NCBI GenBank assembly: GCA_020638335.1
Contig: JACKIT010000005.1
Span: forward strand, 1-64,000
Direction of reading: 5' to 3'
Length of the DNA: 64,000 nucleotides
DNA from: Rhodospirillales bacterium
GTDB taxonomy: Bacteria; Pseudomonadota; Alphaproteobacteria; Micavibrionales; Micavibrionaceae
In this document: in pieces, positions 1 to 9,735 of the stretch
Position numbering within the stretch: the first letter of the stretch is position 1
Layout: the number at the start of each line of letters is the position of its first letter
Program-made: the position numbers and the translations under genes
The notes under the pieces: model-generated
Databases searched by the model: none
What the model was told of the DNA's origin: nothing
What the model saw: the letters and a program-made list of their open reading frames with translations, nothing else

Positions 1-940
1 CACCAAGCACACGCCCGAGCGATTGCCCCTCTTCAACCGTCTGTACACCCCCGCGAATTTCATCGTCAAAACGCTGCGCCCCATCCAGTGAAACCACACG
101 AACCCGCAACCACAATTCACCACCATCCAGCACCCCATACACCCCAATTGGCGTATGGCAAGAGCCATCAAGAATACGCAAAACTTCTCGCTCCGCTTTT
201 ACGCAAAGCACTGTATTTAAATCAGAAATATAGCCAAAAATGGATAAAATATCATCATCAGACGCCCGCACCTCAATCCCGACCGCACCCTGCGCAGCCG
301 CCGGTAACATCTCCTCTGGCTCCAAAACAATATCCGCCTCACCAGCCAACCCAAGGCGATTTAATCCCGCCATCGCCAAAAGCGTACAATCAACCACCCC
401 ACCCCTTTCTGGCCCACGCAATTTATCAATCCGCGTCTGCACATTCCCGCGAAACGGCACGATCTTCAAATCAGGCCGCGCCGAAAGCAAAAACGCTCCG
501 CGTCGCACACTCGCACTTCCTACAATAGATCCTTGCGGCAACACCGCCAAACCCTCATTTTTTAATTGGCTATAATCAGCTAATTCTTTTATTTTACGTG
601 AAAATAATAGGGCATCACGCGGATCTTCCCGCACCAGCATATGCTCCACCACCAATCCCTCAGGCAGGGTTGAATCCATATCTTTCATCGAATGCACCGC
701 CGCATCGATCCGCCCATCCAAAAGCGCCTGCTCAATCTCCTTGGCAAACAGCCCTTTCCCTCCCTCGACCGCCGATAATCGCACCTCGCCATCCGCAGGT
801 TTCCAATCCCCTGAGGTTTGAATCACCACAATCTCGGTTTCCAAGTCCGGATGCGCTTCGGCCAGCCTCGCACACACCGTACGTGTTTGTGCCATCGCCA
901 GCGGCGATCCCCGCGTCCCTATTTTGATTTGCTTTTTCAT
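1..940 (-). CDS. hemC: Hydroxymethylbilane synthase (porphobilinogen deaminase), C-terminus cut by the window
   Basis: This cytosolic enzyme joins four porphobilinogens into hydroxymethylbilane in tetrapyrrole (heme) synthesis. Reading the minus strand from the ATG at 938-940, the protein begins MKKQIKIGTRGSPLAMAQT, the family signature. Further in are GGKGLFAKEIEQAL and DAAVHSMKDM, the substrate and cofactor binding region. The frame stays open to base 1, about 313 codons, close to the usual length of about 310. The last visible residues end in GRVLG, so only a short tail is missing. It is divergent from tsaD. The several open frames on the other strand here are shadows. Identification is firm; only the 3' end is unseen. 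Confidence 0.95.
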   Translation of the reverse strand, partial: MKKQIKIGTRGSPLAMAQTRTVCARLAEAHPDLETEIVVIQTSGDWKPADGEVRLSAVEGGKGLFAKEIEQALLDGRIDAAVHSMKDMDSTLPEGLVVEHMLVREDPRDALLFSRKIKELADYSQLKNEGLAVLPQGSIVGSASVRRGAFLLSARPDLKIVPFRGNVQTRIDKLRGPERGGVVDCTLLAMAGLNRLGLAGEADIVLEPEEMLPAAAQGAVGIEVRASDDDILSIFGYISDLNTVLCVKAEREVLRILDGSCHTPIGVYGVLDGGELWLRVRVVSLDGAQRFDDEIRGGVQTVEEGQSLGRVLG

Positions 941-1095
941 GCCGTCTTTTTTAAAACACGAAGCACACGGAGTACACAGAGATTTTTAATTTACCTTAAA
1001 TTCTCGCTGTAAATCATATTGTCATGATTACATTTAAAACTCTAACATCCCCACCCAGCTACGGCTAGGGTGCAAGCGCCCAAGCCTACGCAACT

Positions 1096-1113
1096 CTCCC
1101 CCTCAAGGGGGAG
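1096..1113. repeat. Perfect short inverted repeat in the hemC-tsaD intergenic region
   Basis: The 245-base gap 941-1185 separates the divergent hemC and tsaD. Inside it a 7-bp perfect stem (CTCCCCC/GGGGGAG) surrounds a TCAA loop. No T-run follows, so it is not a classical terminator. It may be a dispersed palindromic repeat or a regulatory hairpin in the 5' leader of tsaD. Nothing else in the gap is recognisable beyond presumed divergent promoters. Confidence 0.5.
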
Positions 1114-1185
1114 GGCAAGAATGGGGACTTCATAACAGCAAAAAAACGCTTCGCATCTTTGTATCTTCGCGTTAAAACCTAGTCC

Positions 1186-2247
1186 ATGTATATCCTCGGC
1201 ATCGAAACAAGCTGCGATGAAACCGCCGCCGCCATCGTCAACGAAAAAGGTGACATCCTCGCCAATATCGTCCTGTCCCAGCTCAAAGAACACCTAGCCT
1301 TTGGTGGCGTTGTCCCGGAAATCGCCGCCCGCGCCCATATCGATCATCTCCATACATTGATCAAGGCCGCCATGGATGACGCAGGCCTGAGCTTCAAAGA
1401 TATCGACGGCGTCGCCGCCACCTGCGGCCCCGGATTGATCGGCGGAGTGATGGTCGGCATGATCGCCGGCAAAGCCATCGCCGCCAGCCAAAATTTGCCC
1501 TTCATCGCCGTCAACCACCTCGAAGGCCACGCCCTCACCCCACGCCTGACCGACCAGATTGAATTTCCCTACCTGCTCCTGCTCGTCTCTGGCGGCCATA
1601 CGCAAATTCTTGTCGCCGAAGATGTCGGCACGTACAAACTCTGGGGCACAACACTCGACGACGCGGCGGGTGAATGTTTCGACAAATCCGCCAAGCTGAT
1701 GGGCTTACCCTACCCCGGCGGCCCCGAAATCCAGAAAATCGCGGGGGAATGCGAAGACCCGGCCGCAGCCCTTAAACGCTTCGCCCTCCCCAGCCCGATG
1801 AAAGGCCGCAAAACCCTCGACTTCTCATTTTCCGGCCTTAAAACGGCTGTCCGACTGGCCGTCGAAGCCTTGCCAGAAGGAGATTTGCAACGCACCGACA
1901 TCGCCGATCTCGCCTGCGCCTTCCAAACCACAGTCGCCGACGTCATTGCTGATCGCTGCAAACGCGCCATTGATCGATTCAAAACCGAATATAACTCCGC
2001 CGCTCCCGCCCTCGTCGTCTCTGGCGGCGTAGCCGCCAACACCGCCATCCGTCAACGCCTCGAACTGCTCTGCGAAAACCACGCCATGCGCGCCTATGCC
2101 CCACCGGTTTCCCTGTGCGGCGATAACGCCGCCATGATCGCCTGGGCCGGATTAGAGCGTCTGCAAAAAGGCCTGACCGACAACCTCGATTTCAAAGCCC
2201 GCCCCCGCTGGCCCCTCAATGATATGGGCAACAATAACGCCGCTTGA
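1186..2247 (+). CDS. tsaD: tRNA N6-adenosine threonylcarbamoyltransferase TsaD
   Basis: This is the catalytic subunit that moves the threonylcarbamoyl group from TC-AMP to A37 of ANN-reading tRNAs, working with TsaB and TsaE. The 353-aa protein has the normal family length. It opens with [12 protein letters not shown] (ASKHA nucleotide-binding fold), has the metal-binding histidines H111 and H115 in NHLEGH, and shows LLLVSGGHT and VVSGGVAAN further on. No strong Shine-Dalgarno precedes the ATG, but the conserved N-terminus fixes the start. gpsA follows after 31 bases on the same strand, so the two are probably co-transcribed. Confidence 0.97.
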   Translation: MYILGIETSCDETAAAIVNEKGDILANIVLSQLKEHLAFGGVVPEIAARAHIDHLHTLIKAAMDDAGLSFKDIDGVAATCGPGLIGGVMVGMIAGKAIAASQNLPFIAVNHLEGHALTPRLTDQIEFPYLLLLVSGGHTQILVAEDVGTYKLWGTTLDDAAGECFDKSAKLMGLPYPGGPEIQKIAGECEDPAAALKRFALPSPMKGRKTLDFSFSGLKTAVRLAVEALPEGDLQRTDIADLACAFQTTVADVIADRCKRAIDRFKTEYNSAAPALVVSGGVAANTAIRQRLELLCENHAMRAYAPPVSLCGDNAAMIAWAGLERLQKGLTDNLDFKARPRWPLNDMGNNNAA

Positions 2248-2278
2248 CCGTAAACCCGAACACAGGCATGATTCCTTC

Positions 2279-3271
2279 ATGTCAGAATCCGATTTAAAAA
2301 TAGCTGTTGTCGGCGCAGGCGCGTGGGGCACAGCCCTTGCGCAAATGTTTAGCAAGGGCGGACGTGACGTCCTCATCTGGGCGCGTGAACCCGAAGTCGT
2401 GGAGGCCATTAACCAGCACCACGAAAACACGCTTTTTCTGCCCAATATCCCGCTGTCTGAAACTCTACGCGCCACAGGCGATCTCACCGAAGCCATCCAG
2501 CGCGACATTATCCTGATGGTCACGCCGGCTCAACATATGCGCGCCACGCTCGAAACCATTAAAGACAATCTCCGCTCCGAAACCATTCTTGTGCTGTGCT
2601 CGAAAGGCATTGAGCTCAATACCGGCCTGCTGCTCTCTGAAGTTTGCACACAAGTCATTCCCGACACCAAAATCGCTGTGCTCACCGGCCCGACCTTCGC
2701 CAGTGAAATTGCCGCCGGACTTCCCGCCGCCGCGACGATCGGCGTCTCCGATGACCAAACCGGAAAAACCCTTCAGGACGCCCTTGGCGTCAAAGGCTTC
2801 CGCCCGTACGTCTCTGACGACATCATCGGTGTGCAAATCGGCGGCGCCCTTAAGAACGTCATCGCCATTGCCTGCGGCGTTGTTTATGGCCGCAAGCTGG
2901 GCGAAAGCGCGCGCGCAGCGCTACTCACCCGCGGCGTCGCTGAAATCGCCCGCCTCGCCAAAGCCATGGGTGCACAAGCTGACACGCTGATGGGACTGTG
3001 CGGCATCGGCGATCTCATGCTCACCGCCTCCTCCATGCAATCACGCAACTTTTCACTCGGCGCGGCTCTGGGCGAAGGCAAAACCATGGAAGAAATCCTC
3101 TCACAGCGCAGCGCCGTTACCGAAGGGGTCCACACCGCCCGCGCCGCCCTCAATCTCGCCGAAAAATACGGCGTCGAAATGCCGATAACGCAAGCCGTTT
3201 ACCAATGTCTACACGAAGACCTCCCCGTTGACCAGGCCATTGAGAACATGCTGACCCGCCCGTTGAAATAA
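2279..3271 (+). CDS. gpsA: NAD(P)H-dependent glycerol-3-phosphate dehydrogenase
   Basis: This cytosolic enzyme reduces dihydroxyacetone phosphate to sn-glycerol-3-phosphate for phospholipid synthesis. The 330-aa protein starts MSESDLKIAVVGAGAWGTALA, with the GxGxxG dinucleotide loop at residues 12-17. The catalytic lysine region is GGALKNVIAIACGV, and LCGIGDLMLT is also typical of the family. An upstream in-frame ATG at 2219 would add 20 residues lying inside tsaD and unlike the family, so the start at 2279 is preferred. A small membrane protein follows after 14 bases. Confidence 0.96.
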   Translation: MSESDLKIAVVGAGAWGTALAQMFSKGGRDVLIWAREPEVVEAINQHHENTLFLPNIPLSETLRATGDLTEAIQRDIILMVTPAQHMRATLETIKDNLRSETILVLCSKGIELNTGLLLSEVCTQVIPDTKIAVLTGPTFASEIAAGLPAAATIGVSDDQTGKTLQDALGVKGFRPYVSDDIIGVQIGGALKNVIAIACGVVYGRKLGESARAALLTRGVAEIARLAKAMGAQADTLMGLCGIGDLMLTASSMQSRNFSLGAALGEGKTMEEILSQRSAVTEGVHTARAALNLAEKYGVEMPITQAVYQCLHEDLPVDQAIENMLTRPLK

Positions 3272-3285
3272 TAAGGAGAAATAAA

Positions 3286-3708
3286 ATGCACTGTCCCATC
3301 ACAAAAATTAATATCCCGCGTTTTCTAATCTCCACGATCATTGGTTTTGCCTTTGTCTTTGGATTAGACTTTTTAATCCATCAAAACCTGCTTTCAGACA
3401 TCTATCAACAAACCATGCATCTGTGGCGACCAATGGATGAAATGGCAAGCTTCATGCCGTATATGTTTGGATACCAAGCCCTGCTCGTCATCATCATCGG
3501 CTTTATCTATACCCGCAACCATGAAGGCAAAGGCATCACCGAAGGTTTGCGCTTTGGCCTGCAAATCGGTGTTCTGCTCGCCCTGCTGAACGCTGCGGCC
3601 TACATATGGATGCCCATCCCCAAAGAACTGGCATTGGCTTGGGCTGGCGCCGGCTTAGGAACAGGTCTGGGCCTAGGCGTTATTTTCTCACTGCTTTATA
3701 AAAAATAG
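3286..3708 (+). CDS. Small integral membrane protein of unknown function
   Basis: The protein is 140 residues with about four hydrophobic segments: near residues 10-28, 60-77, 89-110 and 117-137. The second half is rich in Gly, Ala and Leu. A strong ribosome-binding site (AAGGAG) precedes the ATG by a normal distance, which supports real expression. It sits 14 bases after gpsA and 14 bases before the EVE gene, so it is probably part of that transcription unit. I do not recognise a family and see no catalytic motif. Confidence 0.75.
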   Translation: MHCPITKINIPRFLISTIIGFAFVFGLDFLIHQNLLSDIYQQTMHLWRPMDEMASFMPYMFGYQALLVIIIGFIYTRNHEGKGITEGLRFGLQIGVLLALLNAAAYIWMPIPKELALAWAGAGLGTGLGLGVIFSLLYKK

Positions 3709-3722
3709 AAAAGGCAAAACTC

Positions 3723-4142
3723 ATGGCCTATTGGCTTTTAAAATCCGAACCCTACAAATTTTCATGGGACGATCAAGTTAAAAAAGGCGAAGGCCGCTGG
3801 GAAAAACGCGTCCGCAATTACCAAGCCCGCAATAATCTCGCGGCTATGAAACCGGGTGACAAAGGCTTTTTCTATCACTCCAATGAAGGTAAGGAAATTG
3901 TTGGTATTCTGGAAGTCACCAGCGAGGCCTACACCGACCCCGATCCGACAAAAAATGAAACCGGCAAATTCGTCACTGTTGATGTTAAACCGTTAACAGC
4001 GCTAAAAAATCCCGTAACACTCGCCGATCTGAAATCCCACCCGGTCCTGTCAAACATGAAAGTCGTCAAGCAGGTCCGCCTGTCGGTTTCCCCCGTCACC
4101 GAGGAAGAATGGACAGAAGTCTGCGCGCTAGGCGGTATTTAG
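3723..4142 (+). CDS. EVE domain-containing protein
   Basis: The 139-aa protein begins MAYWLLKSEP and contains GRWEKRVRNYQARN and KPGDKGFFYHS, which match the EVE (PUA-like) domain family that includes human THYN1. These domains are thought to bind modified nucleic-acid bases; the bacterial single-domain members have no assigned reaction. The whole protein is one domain. Its stop codon (4140-4142) abuts the GTG start of the exporter gene, so the two are translationally adjacent. Confidence 0.88.
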   Translation: MAYWLLKSEPYKFSWDDQVKKGEGRWEKRVRNYQARNNLAAMKPGDKGFFYHSNEGKEIVGILEVTSEAYTDPDPTKNETGKFVTVDVKPLTALKNPVTLADLKSHPVLSNMKVVKQVRLSVSPVTEEEWTEVCALGGI

Positions 4143-5045
4143 GTGAATACACGCGACATCGCACTGGCCATATTTGTCATGGCCATCTGGGGAATGCACT
4201 ACGTTGTTATTCGCATCGGCGCACTCGAAATTCCGCCTTTTCTACTACTCACTCTACGCTTTGGCCTTTGCAGTTTGTTATTCGCGCCTTTCGCCAGCCG
4301 CATCAATCTTGAACAATTGAAAAACATTGCGTTATACGCCCTGCCATTTCAGGGCATACATATGGGTTTGCTTTTTGCCGGACTGGCGCAGGTCGATTCC
4401 AGCATCGCTGCCCTCATCATGAAAACCGGTATGCCTTTTTCAATACTGCTCGGCTGGATCTTCTACCACGAACGCTTTGGCTTAAAAACTTTTGCCGGTC
4501 TCGCCATTGCCTTGCTCGGCGGTTGCATTTTCTTGTACAATCCCGCACCCGGTTCAAACATCACCGTAATCGGCGTAACTTTTCTGATCTTTTCGGCATT
4601 CTTCTGGGCTTTAGGCTCTGTCCGTCTTAAAGCAATCAGCGAACTCGACTTCCCGACAATGGTTTTCTATGCCTTTACCATCCCGCTGCCACTTGCCGTA
4701 TGCACAAGCCTGCTACTGGAAGACAACCAGATTCAACTGTTGCAAAATGCCAACCATATAAAACTGGCATGGGTATTGGCCTATCAGGTTTTACTCGTAT
4801 CCTTCGCCCATTATCTTTGGAAAGTCTTGATCGCTCGCAACCCGGTCTATGTCATTGCACCTTTTTCCCTGCTCACGCCAATTTTCGGCGTAACATTCGG
4901 CGTCATAATCATGGGCGAACAATTCTCCACAACCATGCTTATCGGCGCGATCATAGCCATGACCGGCATTGCAATCGTCACGTTCAGAAAGGCTCGACGC
5001 ACAAAAAAAATCAAAAACGAAAAACAAGCACTGAACGAAATTTAA
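4143..5045 (+). CDS. EamA/DMT-family inner-membrane transporter
   Basis: The 300-aa protein has about ten hydrophobic helices in two similar halves, the layout of the drug/metabolite transporter superfamily. The start MNTRDIALAIFVMAIWGMHY is typical of EamA exporters, and the second half carries APFSLLTPIFGV. The start is GTG directly after the EVE stop codon. Substrates of such exporters (amino acids, metabolites, drugs) cannot be told from sequence. The C-terminus is a short basic tail. It ends 4 bases inside the convergent gene at 5042-5338. Confidence 0.88.
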   Translation: MNTRDIALAIFVMAIWGMHYVVIRIGALEIPPFLLLTLRFGLCSLLFAPFASRINLEQLKNIALYALPFQGIHMGLLFAGLAQVDSSIAALIMKTGMPFSILLGWIFYHERFGLKTFAGLAIALLGGCIFLYNPAPGSNITVIGVTFLIFSAFFWALGSVRLKAISELDFPTMVFYAFTIPLPLAVCTSLLLEDNQIQLLQNANHIKLAWVLAYQVLLVSFAHYLWKVLIARNPVYVIAPFSLLTPIFGVTFGVIIMGEQFSTTMLIGAIIAMTGIAIVTFRKARRTKKIKNEKQALNEI

Positions 5046-5338
5046 AGCTGGTCCTGAACATAGCGAAGTGTATGTAAAATACCAGGACCAAGTGGCTGTG
5101 CAGCGGAAAAACTCTCCAGATACTGCGCGGCTTGCTCAAAAATCTCGCGAACAAATTCAAGGTTTTCCGGCTGTTTCACCGCCAGATCGGCAATCATAAT
5201 CTTTTCATCCCCGCCAATTTGAACCGTCGGATGATCAGGATCCTCCCAATTTACAGAAAAACCAAGCCCAAAGGCGCTCTGCGCCTTCAAACCATGTTCG
5301 TCCACAATTGATCCTGTGGTAAAAATCTGTGTTGTCAT
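5042..5338 (-). CDS. Small hypothetical protein (98 aa)
   Basis: The protein starts MTTQIFTTGSIVDEHGLKAQ and has no signal peptide, membrane segment or recognised motif. The reading frame is clean and its 3' end overlaps the EamA gene by 4 bases (convergent). It faces acs across a 118-base divergent promoter region (5339-5456). An SD-like GGAGGAG on the minus strand lies rather far upstream of the ATG. I do not recognise the family. Confidence 0.6.
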   Translation of the reverse strand: MTTQIFTTGSIVDEHGLKAQSAFGLGFSVNWEDPDHPTVQIGGDEKIMIADLAVKQPENLEFVREIFEQAAQYLESFSAAQPLGPGILHTLRYVQDQL

Positions 5339-5456
5339 TATTAAGCCCCATATTTTTATTACTCCTCCGAGTTTAACGCCTTTACACTAAGAAATGTTTA
5401 AATTTACCAACAATTTGTGGCATATTGACCACACTCAGCACCAAAGGAGAGACACT

Positions 5457-7385
5457 ATGGCCGCCGATTGTTACGCCCCGTCCAAAGATATTCTCGATAA
5501 CGCCCTCATATCCGAAGAGCAATATGAGGCCATGTATAAAGGCTCAATCGAACAACCTGAAATCTTTTGGGCGGTGCAAGCAAAGCGCCTTGACTGGTTC
5601 AAAAAACCCACCATCATCAAAAACACATCCTTTGAAGGTGATGTTTCCATCAAATGGTACGAAGACGGCCAGCTCAACGCCTGCTTTAACTGTATCGACC
5701 GCCACCTGCCGGAAAAAGCAAACGATGTGGCCCTGATCTGGGAAAGCGATGAACCCGATCTCGACAACAAAGTCACTTACGGCGAACTTCTAAAAGAAGT
5801 CTCACGCCTGGCCAATGCCCTGAAAAGCCTCGGCGTGGAAAAAGGCGACCGCGTCATTATCTACATGCCGATGGTGCTTGAGGCTGTCTATGCCATGCTC
5901 GCCTGCGCCCGCATCGGCGCTGTGCATTCTGTTGTCTTTGGAGGATTCTCGCCCGAATCTCTAAAGAACCGCATTCTTGACTGCGATGCAAAAATCGTCA
6001 TCACCGCCGATGAAGGCGTGCGCGGCGGCAAAACTATTCCCCTGAAAAACAACTGCGATGAAGCCGTTAAAGGCACAGACGTCAAAAAAGTTCTCGTCCT
6101 TGAACACCGCGACGGCGAAATCAGCTGGGATGACAACCGCGATGTCTGGTGGCATGACCTCGTCGACGATCAACCCAATAAATGCCCGTGCGAAATCATG
6201 CATGCTGAAGACCCGCTCTTCATTCTCTATACCTCCGGCTCAACCGGCAAACCCAAGGGCGTCCTGCACACCACAGGCGGATACATGGTGTACGCATCCC
6301 TAACCCACGAAGTCGCCTTTGATTATAAACAAGGCGAAATATATTGGTGCACTGCCGACGTTGGCTGGGTCACCGGCCATTCTTACATCGTCTATGGCCC
6401 GCTGGCTAATGGTGCAACCAGCCTCGTTTTCGAAGGCGTACCAAATTACCCCGACTGGTCGCGTTTCTGGCAAGTCGTCGACAAACACAACGTCAATATT
6501 TTCTACACCGCCCCCACCGCCATCCGCGCCCTTCTGCGTGAAGGCAACGAACCGGTTACAAAAACGGACCGCAGCTCACTGCGCATTCTCGGCACCGTCG
6601 GCGAACCCATCAACCACGAAGCCTGGATGTGGTATTATAACGTCGTTGGAGAAGGGCGCTGTCCCATCATCGACACATGGTGGCAAACTGAAACCGGCGG
6701 ATTTATGATCACGCCCCTGCCCTGTCACACCCTCAAACCCGGCATGGCACAAAAACCGTTCTTCGGTGTGCGGCCCGCCATTGTCGATAGCAAAGGCAAA
6801 ATCCTTGATGGAGAAGCCGAAGGAAACTTCGTAATTTTGGATTCTTGGCCCGGACAAATGCGCACCGTATTCGGCGACCATGAACGCTTTATCAAAACGT
6901 ATTTCTCCGACTTTCCCGGCATGTTCACAACAGGCGACGGCGCACGGCGCGATAAAGATGGCGACTACCGCATCACAGGGCGCGTTGACGATGTCATCAA
7001 TGTCTCCGGCCACCGCCTCGGCACCGCCGAAATTGAAGATGCGATTAACGAACACCCCGGCATTGCAGAATCCGCCGTTGTTGGCTATCCACACGAGATC
7101 AAAGGCACCGGCATTTATGCCTTCGTAACACTGGCTGCGGAAAAACAGCCCAGTGAAGAAATTAAAGCCGCTATCATCAAAACTGTACGCACTGAAATCG
7201 GCCCGATTGCGACGCCAGATATTATCCAATGGGCCCCCAGCCTGCCCAAAACACGCAGCGGAAAAATTATGCGCAGAATTTTGCGTAAAATCGCCGCAAA
7301 CGAAACCGACCAGATCGGCGACACCTCAACCCTCGCCGACCCAGCGGTAGTCGAAGACCTCATCAAAAACCGTCAAAAGGCATAG
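5457..7385 (+). CDS. acs: Acetyl-coenzyme A synthetase
   Basis: This enzyme activates acetate to acetyl-CoA through acetyl-AMP. The 642-aa length is normal. The ANL phosphate loop [15 protein letters not shown] lies near residues 257-271, and [10 protein letters not shown] and the hinge region [10 protein letters not shown] follow. The catalytic lysine, normally acetylated by Pat-type enzymes, is in TRSGKIMRR at about residue 603. The start is the ATG preceded by AAAGGAGA; a longer frame from 5394 would add 21 residues without family support. It converges tightly on the O-antigen-ligase-like gene (3-base gap). Confidence 0.97.
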   Translation: MAADCYAPSKDILDNALISEEQYEAMYKGSIEQPEIFWAVQAKRLDWFKKPTIIKNTSFEGDVSIKWYEDGQLNACFNCIDRHLPEKANDVALIWESDEPDLDNKVTYGELLKEVSRLANALKSLGVEKGDRVIIYMPMVLEAVYAMLACARIGAVHSVVFGGFSPESLKNRILDCDAKIVITADEGVRGGKTIPLKNNCDEAVKGTDVKKVLVLEHRDGEISWDDNRDVWWHDLVDDQPNKCPCEIMHAEDPLFILYTSGSTGKPKGVLHTTGGYMVYASLTHEVAFDYKQGEIYWCTADVGWVTGHSYIVYGPLANGATSLVFEGVPNYPDWSRFWQVVDKHNVNIFYTAPTAIRALLREGNEPVTKTDRSSLRILGTVGEPINHEAWMWYYNVVGEGRCPIIDTWWQTETGGFMITPLPCHTLKPGMAQKPFFGVRPAIVDSKGKILDGEAEGNFVILDSWPGQMRTVFGDHERFIKTYFSDFPGMFTTGDGARRDKDGDYRITGRVDDVINVSGHRLGTAEIEDAINEHPGIAESAVVGYPHEIKGTGIYAFVTLAAEKQPSEEIKAAIIKTVRTEIGPIATPDIIQWAPSLPKTRSGKIMRRILRKIAANETDQIGDTSTLADPAVVEDLIKNRQKA

Positions 7386-7388
7386 TGG

Positions 7389-9248
7389 TTATTCTTTAAA
7401 TTTCTTCACAATCGCCTGATATTGCTCAGGCGTAAACGTCTTGGGCACAGGATAATTATAAAGATCCTGCATCACCGCCAGCGCTTTTTCCTTATCCCCC
7501 TTGAGATAAAAAACATGGGCCAGCCCAATCCGCGCATCCAACAAAACCGGGTTCGCCGCCAGCGTTTTTTCAAGCAACACTTCTGCTTTATCCCGCGCCT
7601 TCGGGTCCATATCCGGAAAACCAGCAAAATAGATCAAAGCCTTGCGATTCCACAAATTCACAAATCCTGAATTAAGCGCACTGGCCCGGTCAATATAATC
7701 ATGTGCTTCCCCATACATTTTTCGACGCTGTTCAGAAGACATGGTTTGCCGCTTCGCATTAAGCATATGCAACCGATACTTCGCCTCAACATCATACAAT
7801 GAGGAATAATTTTTAGGACTATAACTCCATGCCTTATCAAGCGCCAAGCGCGCTTCTTCTTCCCGACCCGCCTGCATCAAAGAATCAACCTGATTCAGAT
7901 AGTGTACGCCCATCGTTGCGCGCGCCATCCACAATATTGGAGAAAATATAATAACAAGTAAAGTCAAATATATAGCCATTTTTAACCAATTATAATCAGC
8001 CTCTAACCTATAGCGAGAGATCTTTAGAACCGCCTCAGTAGCAATAAACCACCCCGCGAGTAAAAACGCTGCCAGAAAAAGATTAATCGGCATATAAAGA
8101 TGAAAGCTGATATGCGCATGCCCGGCCAAAGCCAATAGCCCGCAAAAACACGCATATATCCAGCCGCGTTCCGGCGAACTCGGAGCACACGCTCGCGTCG
8201 CCCGAATAGTGCGTATAAGAACCAACAACAAAACCAGATAAAACAAAACCGGGGCCATCACACCCATCTCTGCCCAAAACTGTAACGGGTCCATATGTGC
8301 GAAATACCCGTCACTATAATCTTTTGGATGTCTGTATCGCGGATAAAAATAAGTAAACGTCCCCAAACCGGTACCGCCCCAGAAATGATCCTGAATCAAA
8401 TGCCAGGTTGAAGCCCAAATAAGCTTACGCTCAGACACTGTTTTAGACTCAACATCCTGTGGTACGACAACATCAAGAAACGCCCCGCCAAAAGACTTCG
8501 TGCTCACCGCATGCACAACAGCAAAAAGGCTGAAAGCCACAAGCGCTATTGCAACAATACGCCGCCAATTCATCCCTGCTTGCCCGCGCACAAAGATAAA
8601 AAACACCGGTAATACAATCAAAAACGAAAGCAATCCGCCTTTACTTTGCGTCGTAAACATCGCCAGCAAAAACAATGCGCTTAGACCAAATCCAATCAGC
8701 ATCAAAGCCCGTCTGCGCGCGCAAAAATACAACGCCAACGCCGGAAACAGTGCCATATTAAACACCACAGCTAAATTGTTAGGATTAAGCATCGGATGAT
8801 GCACACGCCTGCCCGGCTCAATTGCAAAAAACTGTACGCCCGCCCAAACAGAAACAATCGTTACCGCCACCGCCAATGCGCCCATATGAACCTGCAACCA
8901 ATGCAATGGCTGCGGTGTCGTCACCAATGCAAAAAACATAAACGGCAACACACTGAAAATAATTGCAAATAAAGTACTGTTATAGGTATTCGTCGACCAA
9001 CTGATACTAACGATCACATAGAACCAATACGCCAGCAAAGCAAAAACCAGCGGCCCGCGCGGCAACTCCCAGACCTGTTCACGCCCGCGCCACAAAGAAA
9101 GCGCTGCAAAACAAACCATCCCCATGACATGCGGAAAAATAAGAAGATTATCCGTCCCTCGAAAAAACATCCCGCTTGCAAAACTGCCCAAAATAAGCGG
9201 CACAGTAAGGAAAAAGGGCCACAGATATTGTTTCTCAACCGAAATCAT
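7389..9248 (-). CDS. O-antigen ligase/Wzy-like polytopic protein with TPR-like C-terminus (copy 1)
   Basis: The 619-aa protein has about 12 hydrophobic segments in its first 430 residues. The Wzy_C core motif GGTGLGTFTYFYPRYR sits before HMDPLQFWAEMG, the signature region of O-antigen ligases and polymerases. The last 150 residues are soluble, periplasmic and helical-repeat (TPR-like). Such proteins polymerise or ligate glycans from lipid carriers in the inner membrane, or O-glycosylate proteins; which one cannot be told here. The start is ATG with GAGGG upstream. It lies 42 bases after the GapR-like gene. A second copy with the same design lies at 44353-46422. Confidence 0.86.
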   Translation of the reverse strand: MISVEKQYLWPFFLTVPLILGSFASGMFFRGTDNLLIFPHVMGMVCFAALSLWRGREQVWELPRGPLVFALLAYWFYVIVSISWSTNTYNSTLFAIIFSVLPFMFFALVTTPQPLHWLQVHMGALAVAVTIVSVWAGVQFFAIEPGRRVHHPMLNPNNLAVVFNMALFPALALYFCARRRALMLIGFGLSALFLLAMFTTQSKGGLLSFLIVLPVFFIFVRGQAGMNWRRIVAIALVAFSLFAVVHAVSTKSFGGAFLDVVVPQDVESKTVSERKLIWASTWHLIQDHFWGGTGLGTFTYFYPRYRHPKDYSDGYFAHMDPLQFWAEMGVMAPVLFYLVLLLVLIRTIRATRACAPSSPERGWIYACFCGLLALAGHAHISFHLYMPINLFLAAFLLAGWFIATEAVLKISRYRLEADYNWLKMAIYLTLLVIIFSPILWMARATMGVHYLNQVDSLMQAGREEEARLALDKAWSYSPKNYSSLYDVEAKYRLHMLNAKRQTMSSEQRRKMYGEAHDYIDRASALNSGFVNLWNRKALIYFAGFPDMDPKARDKAEVLLEKTLAANPVLLDARIGLAHVFYLKGDKEKALAVMQDLYNYPVPKTFTPEQYQAIVKKFKE

Positions 9249-9290
9249 ACCTTATAGCCCTCTATCAAACAGACAAGTATGCCCTGGCCT

Positions 9291-9614
9291 CTAAACCATA
9301 CCAATCGCGGTTTTATAAAGATCCAAAAGCTCTTCAGATTCGCGGCGCTTCTCATAATCCATCTTACGCAAAGACACAATCTTGCGCATCGTTTTGGCAT
9401 CAAACCCAACACCTTTAGCCTCTGCATAAACTTCCTTTATGTCTTCAGCAAGCGCTGCTTTTTCCTCCTCAAGACGCTCAATCCGCTCAATAAAGCTGCG
9501 CAACCGCTGCCCGGCTACACCGCCAACATCTTGTGCTTCACCATCACCGGAAGACTCACCATCATCTTGTGTTTCAGTTTCATCAATTTCATAATCGACA
9601 GCGGCATCGGACAT
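9291..9614 (-). CDS. GapR-like DNA-binding protein (DUF2312/UPF0335)
   Basis: The 107-aa protein has an acidic, low-complexity first 30 residues. After that comes the family core AGQRLRSFIERIERLEEEK, then GFDAKTMRKIV and a C-terminal EELLDLYKTAIGM. In Caulobacter GapR binds overtwisted AT-rich DNA ahead of replication forks and stimulates type II topoisomerases. The acidic N-terminal extension is longer than in Caulobacter GapR. A strong AAGGAGAG ribosome-binding site precedes the ATG. It lies between the IcmL-like gene and the O-antigen-ligase-like gene on the same strand. Confidence 0.88.
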   Translation of the reverse strand: MSDAAVDYEIDETETQDDGESSGDGEAQDVGGVAGQRLRSFIERIERLEEEKAALAEDIKEVYAEAKGVGFDAKTMRKIVSLRKMDYEKRRESEELLDLYKTAIGMV

Positions 9615-9735
9615 AAAAAACTCTCCTTGAATTAAACAGATTTATATTGATTCGGATGGCCCAATTGTAACGCCCAAGAGCAAACTGTGAAGCCTCAATT
9701 CATAAAAACCAAACGTCTTTTGATAAACAACAATT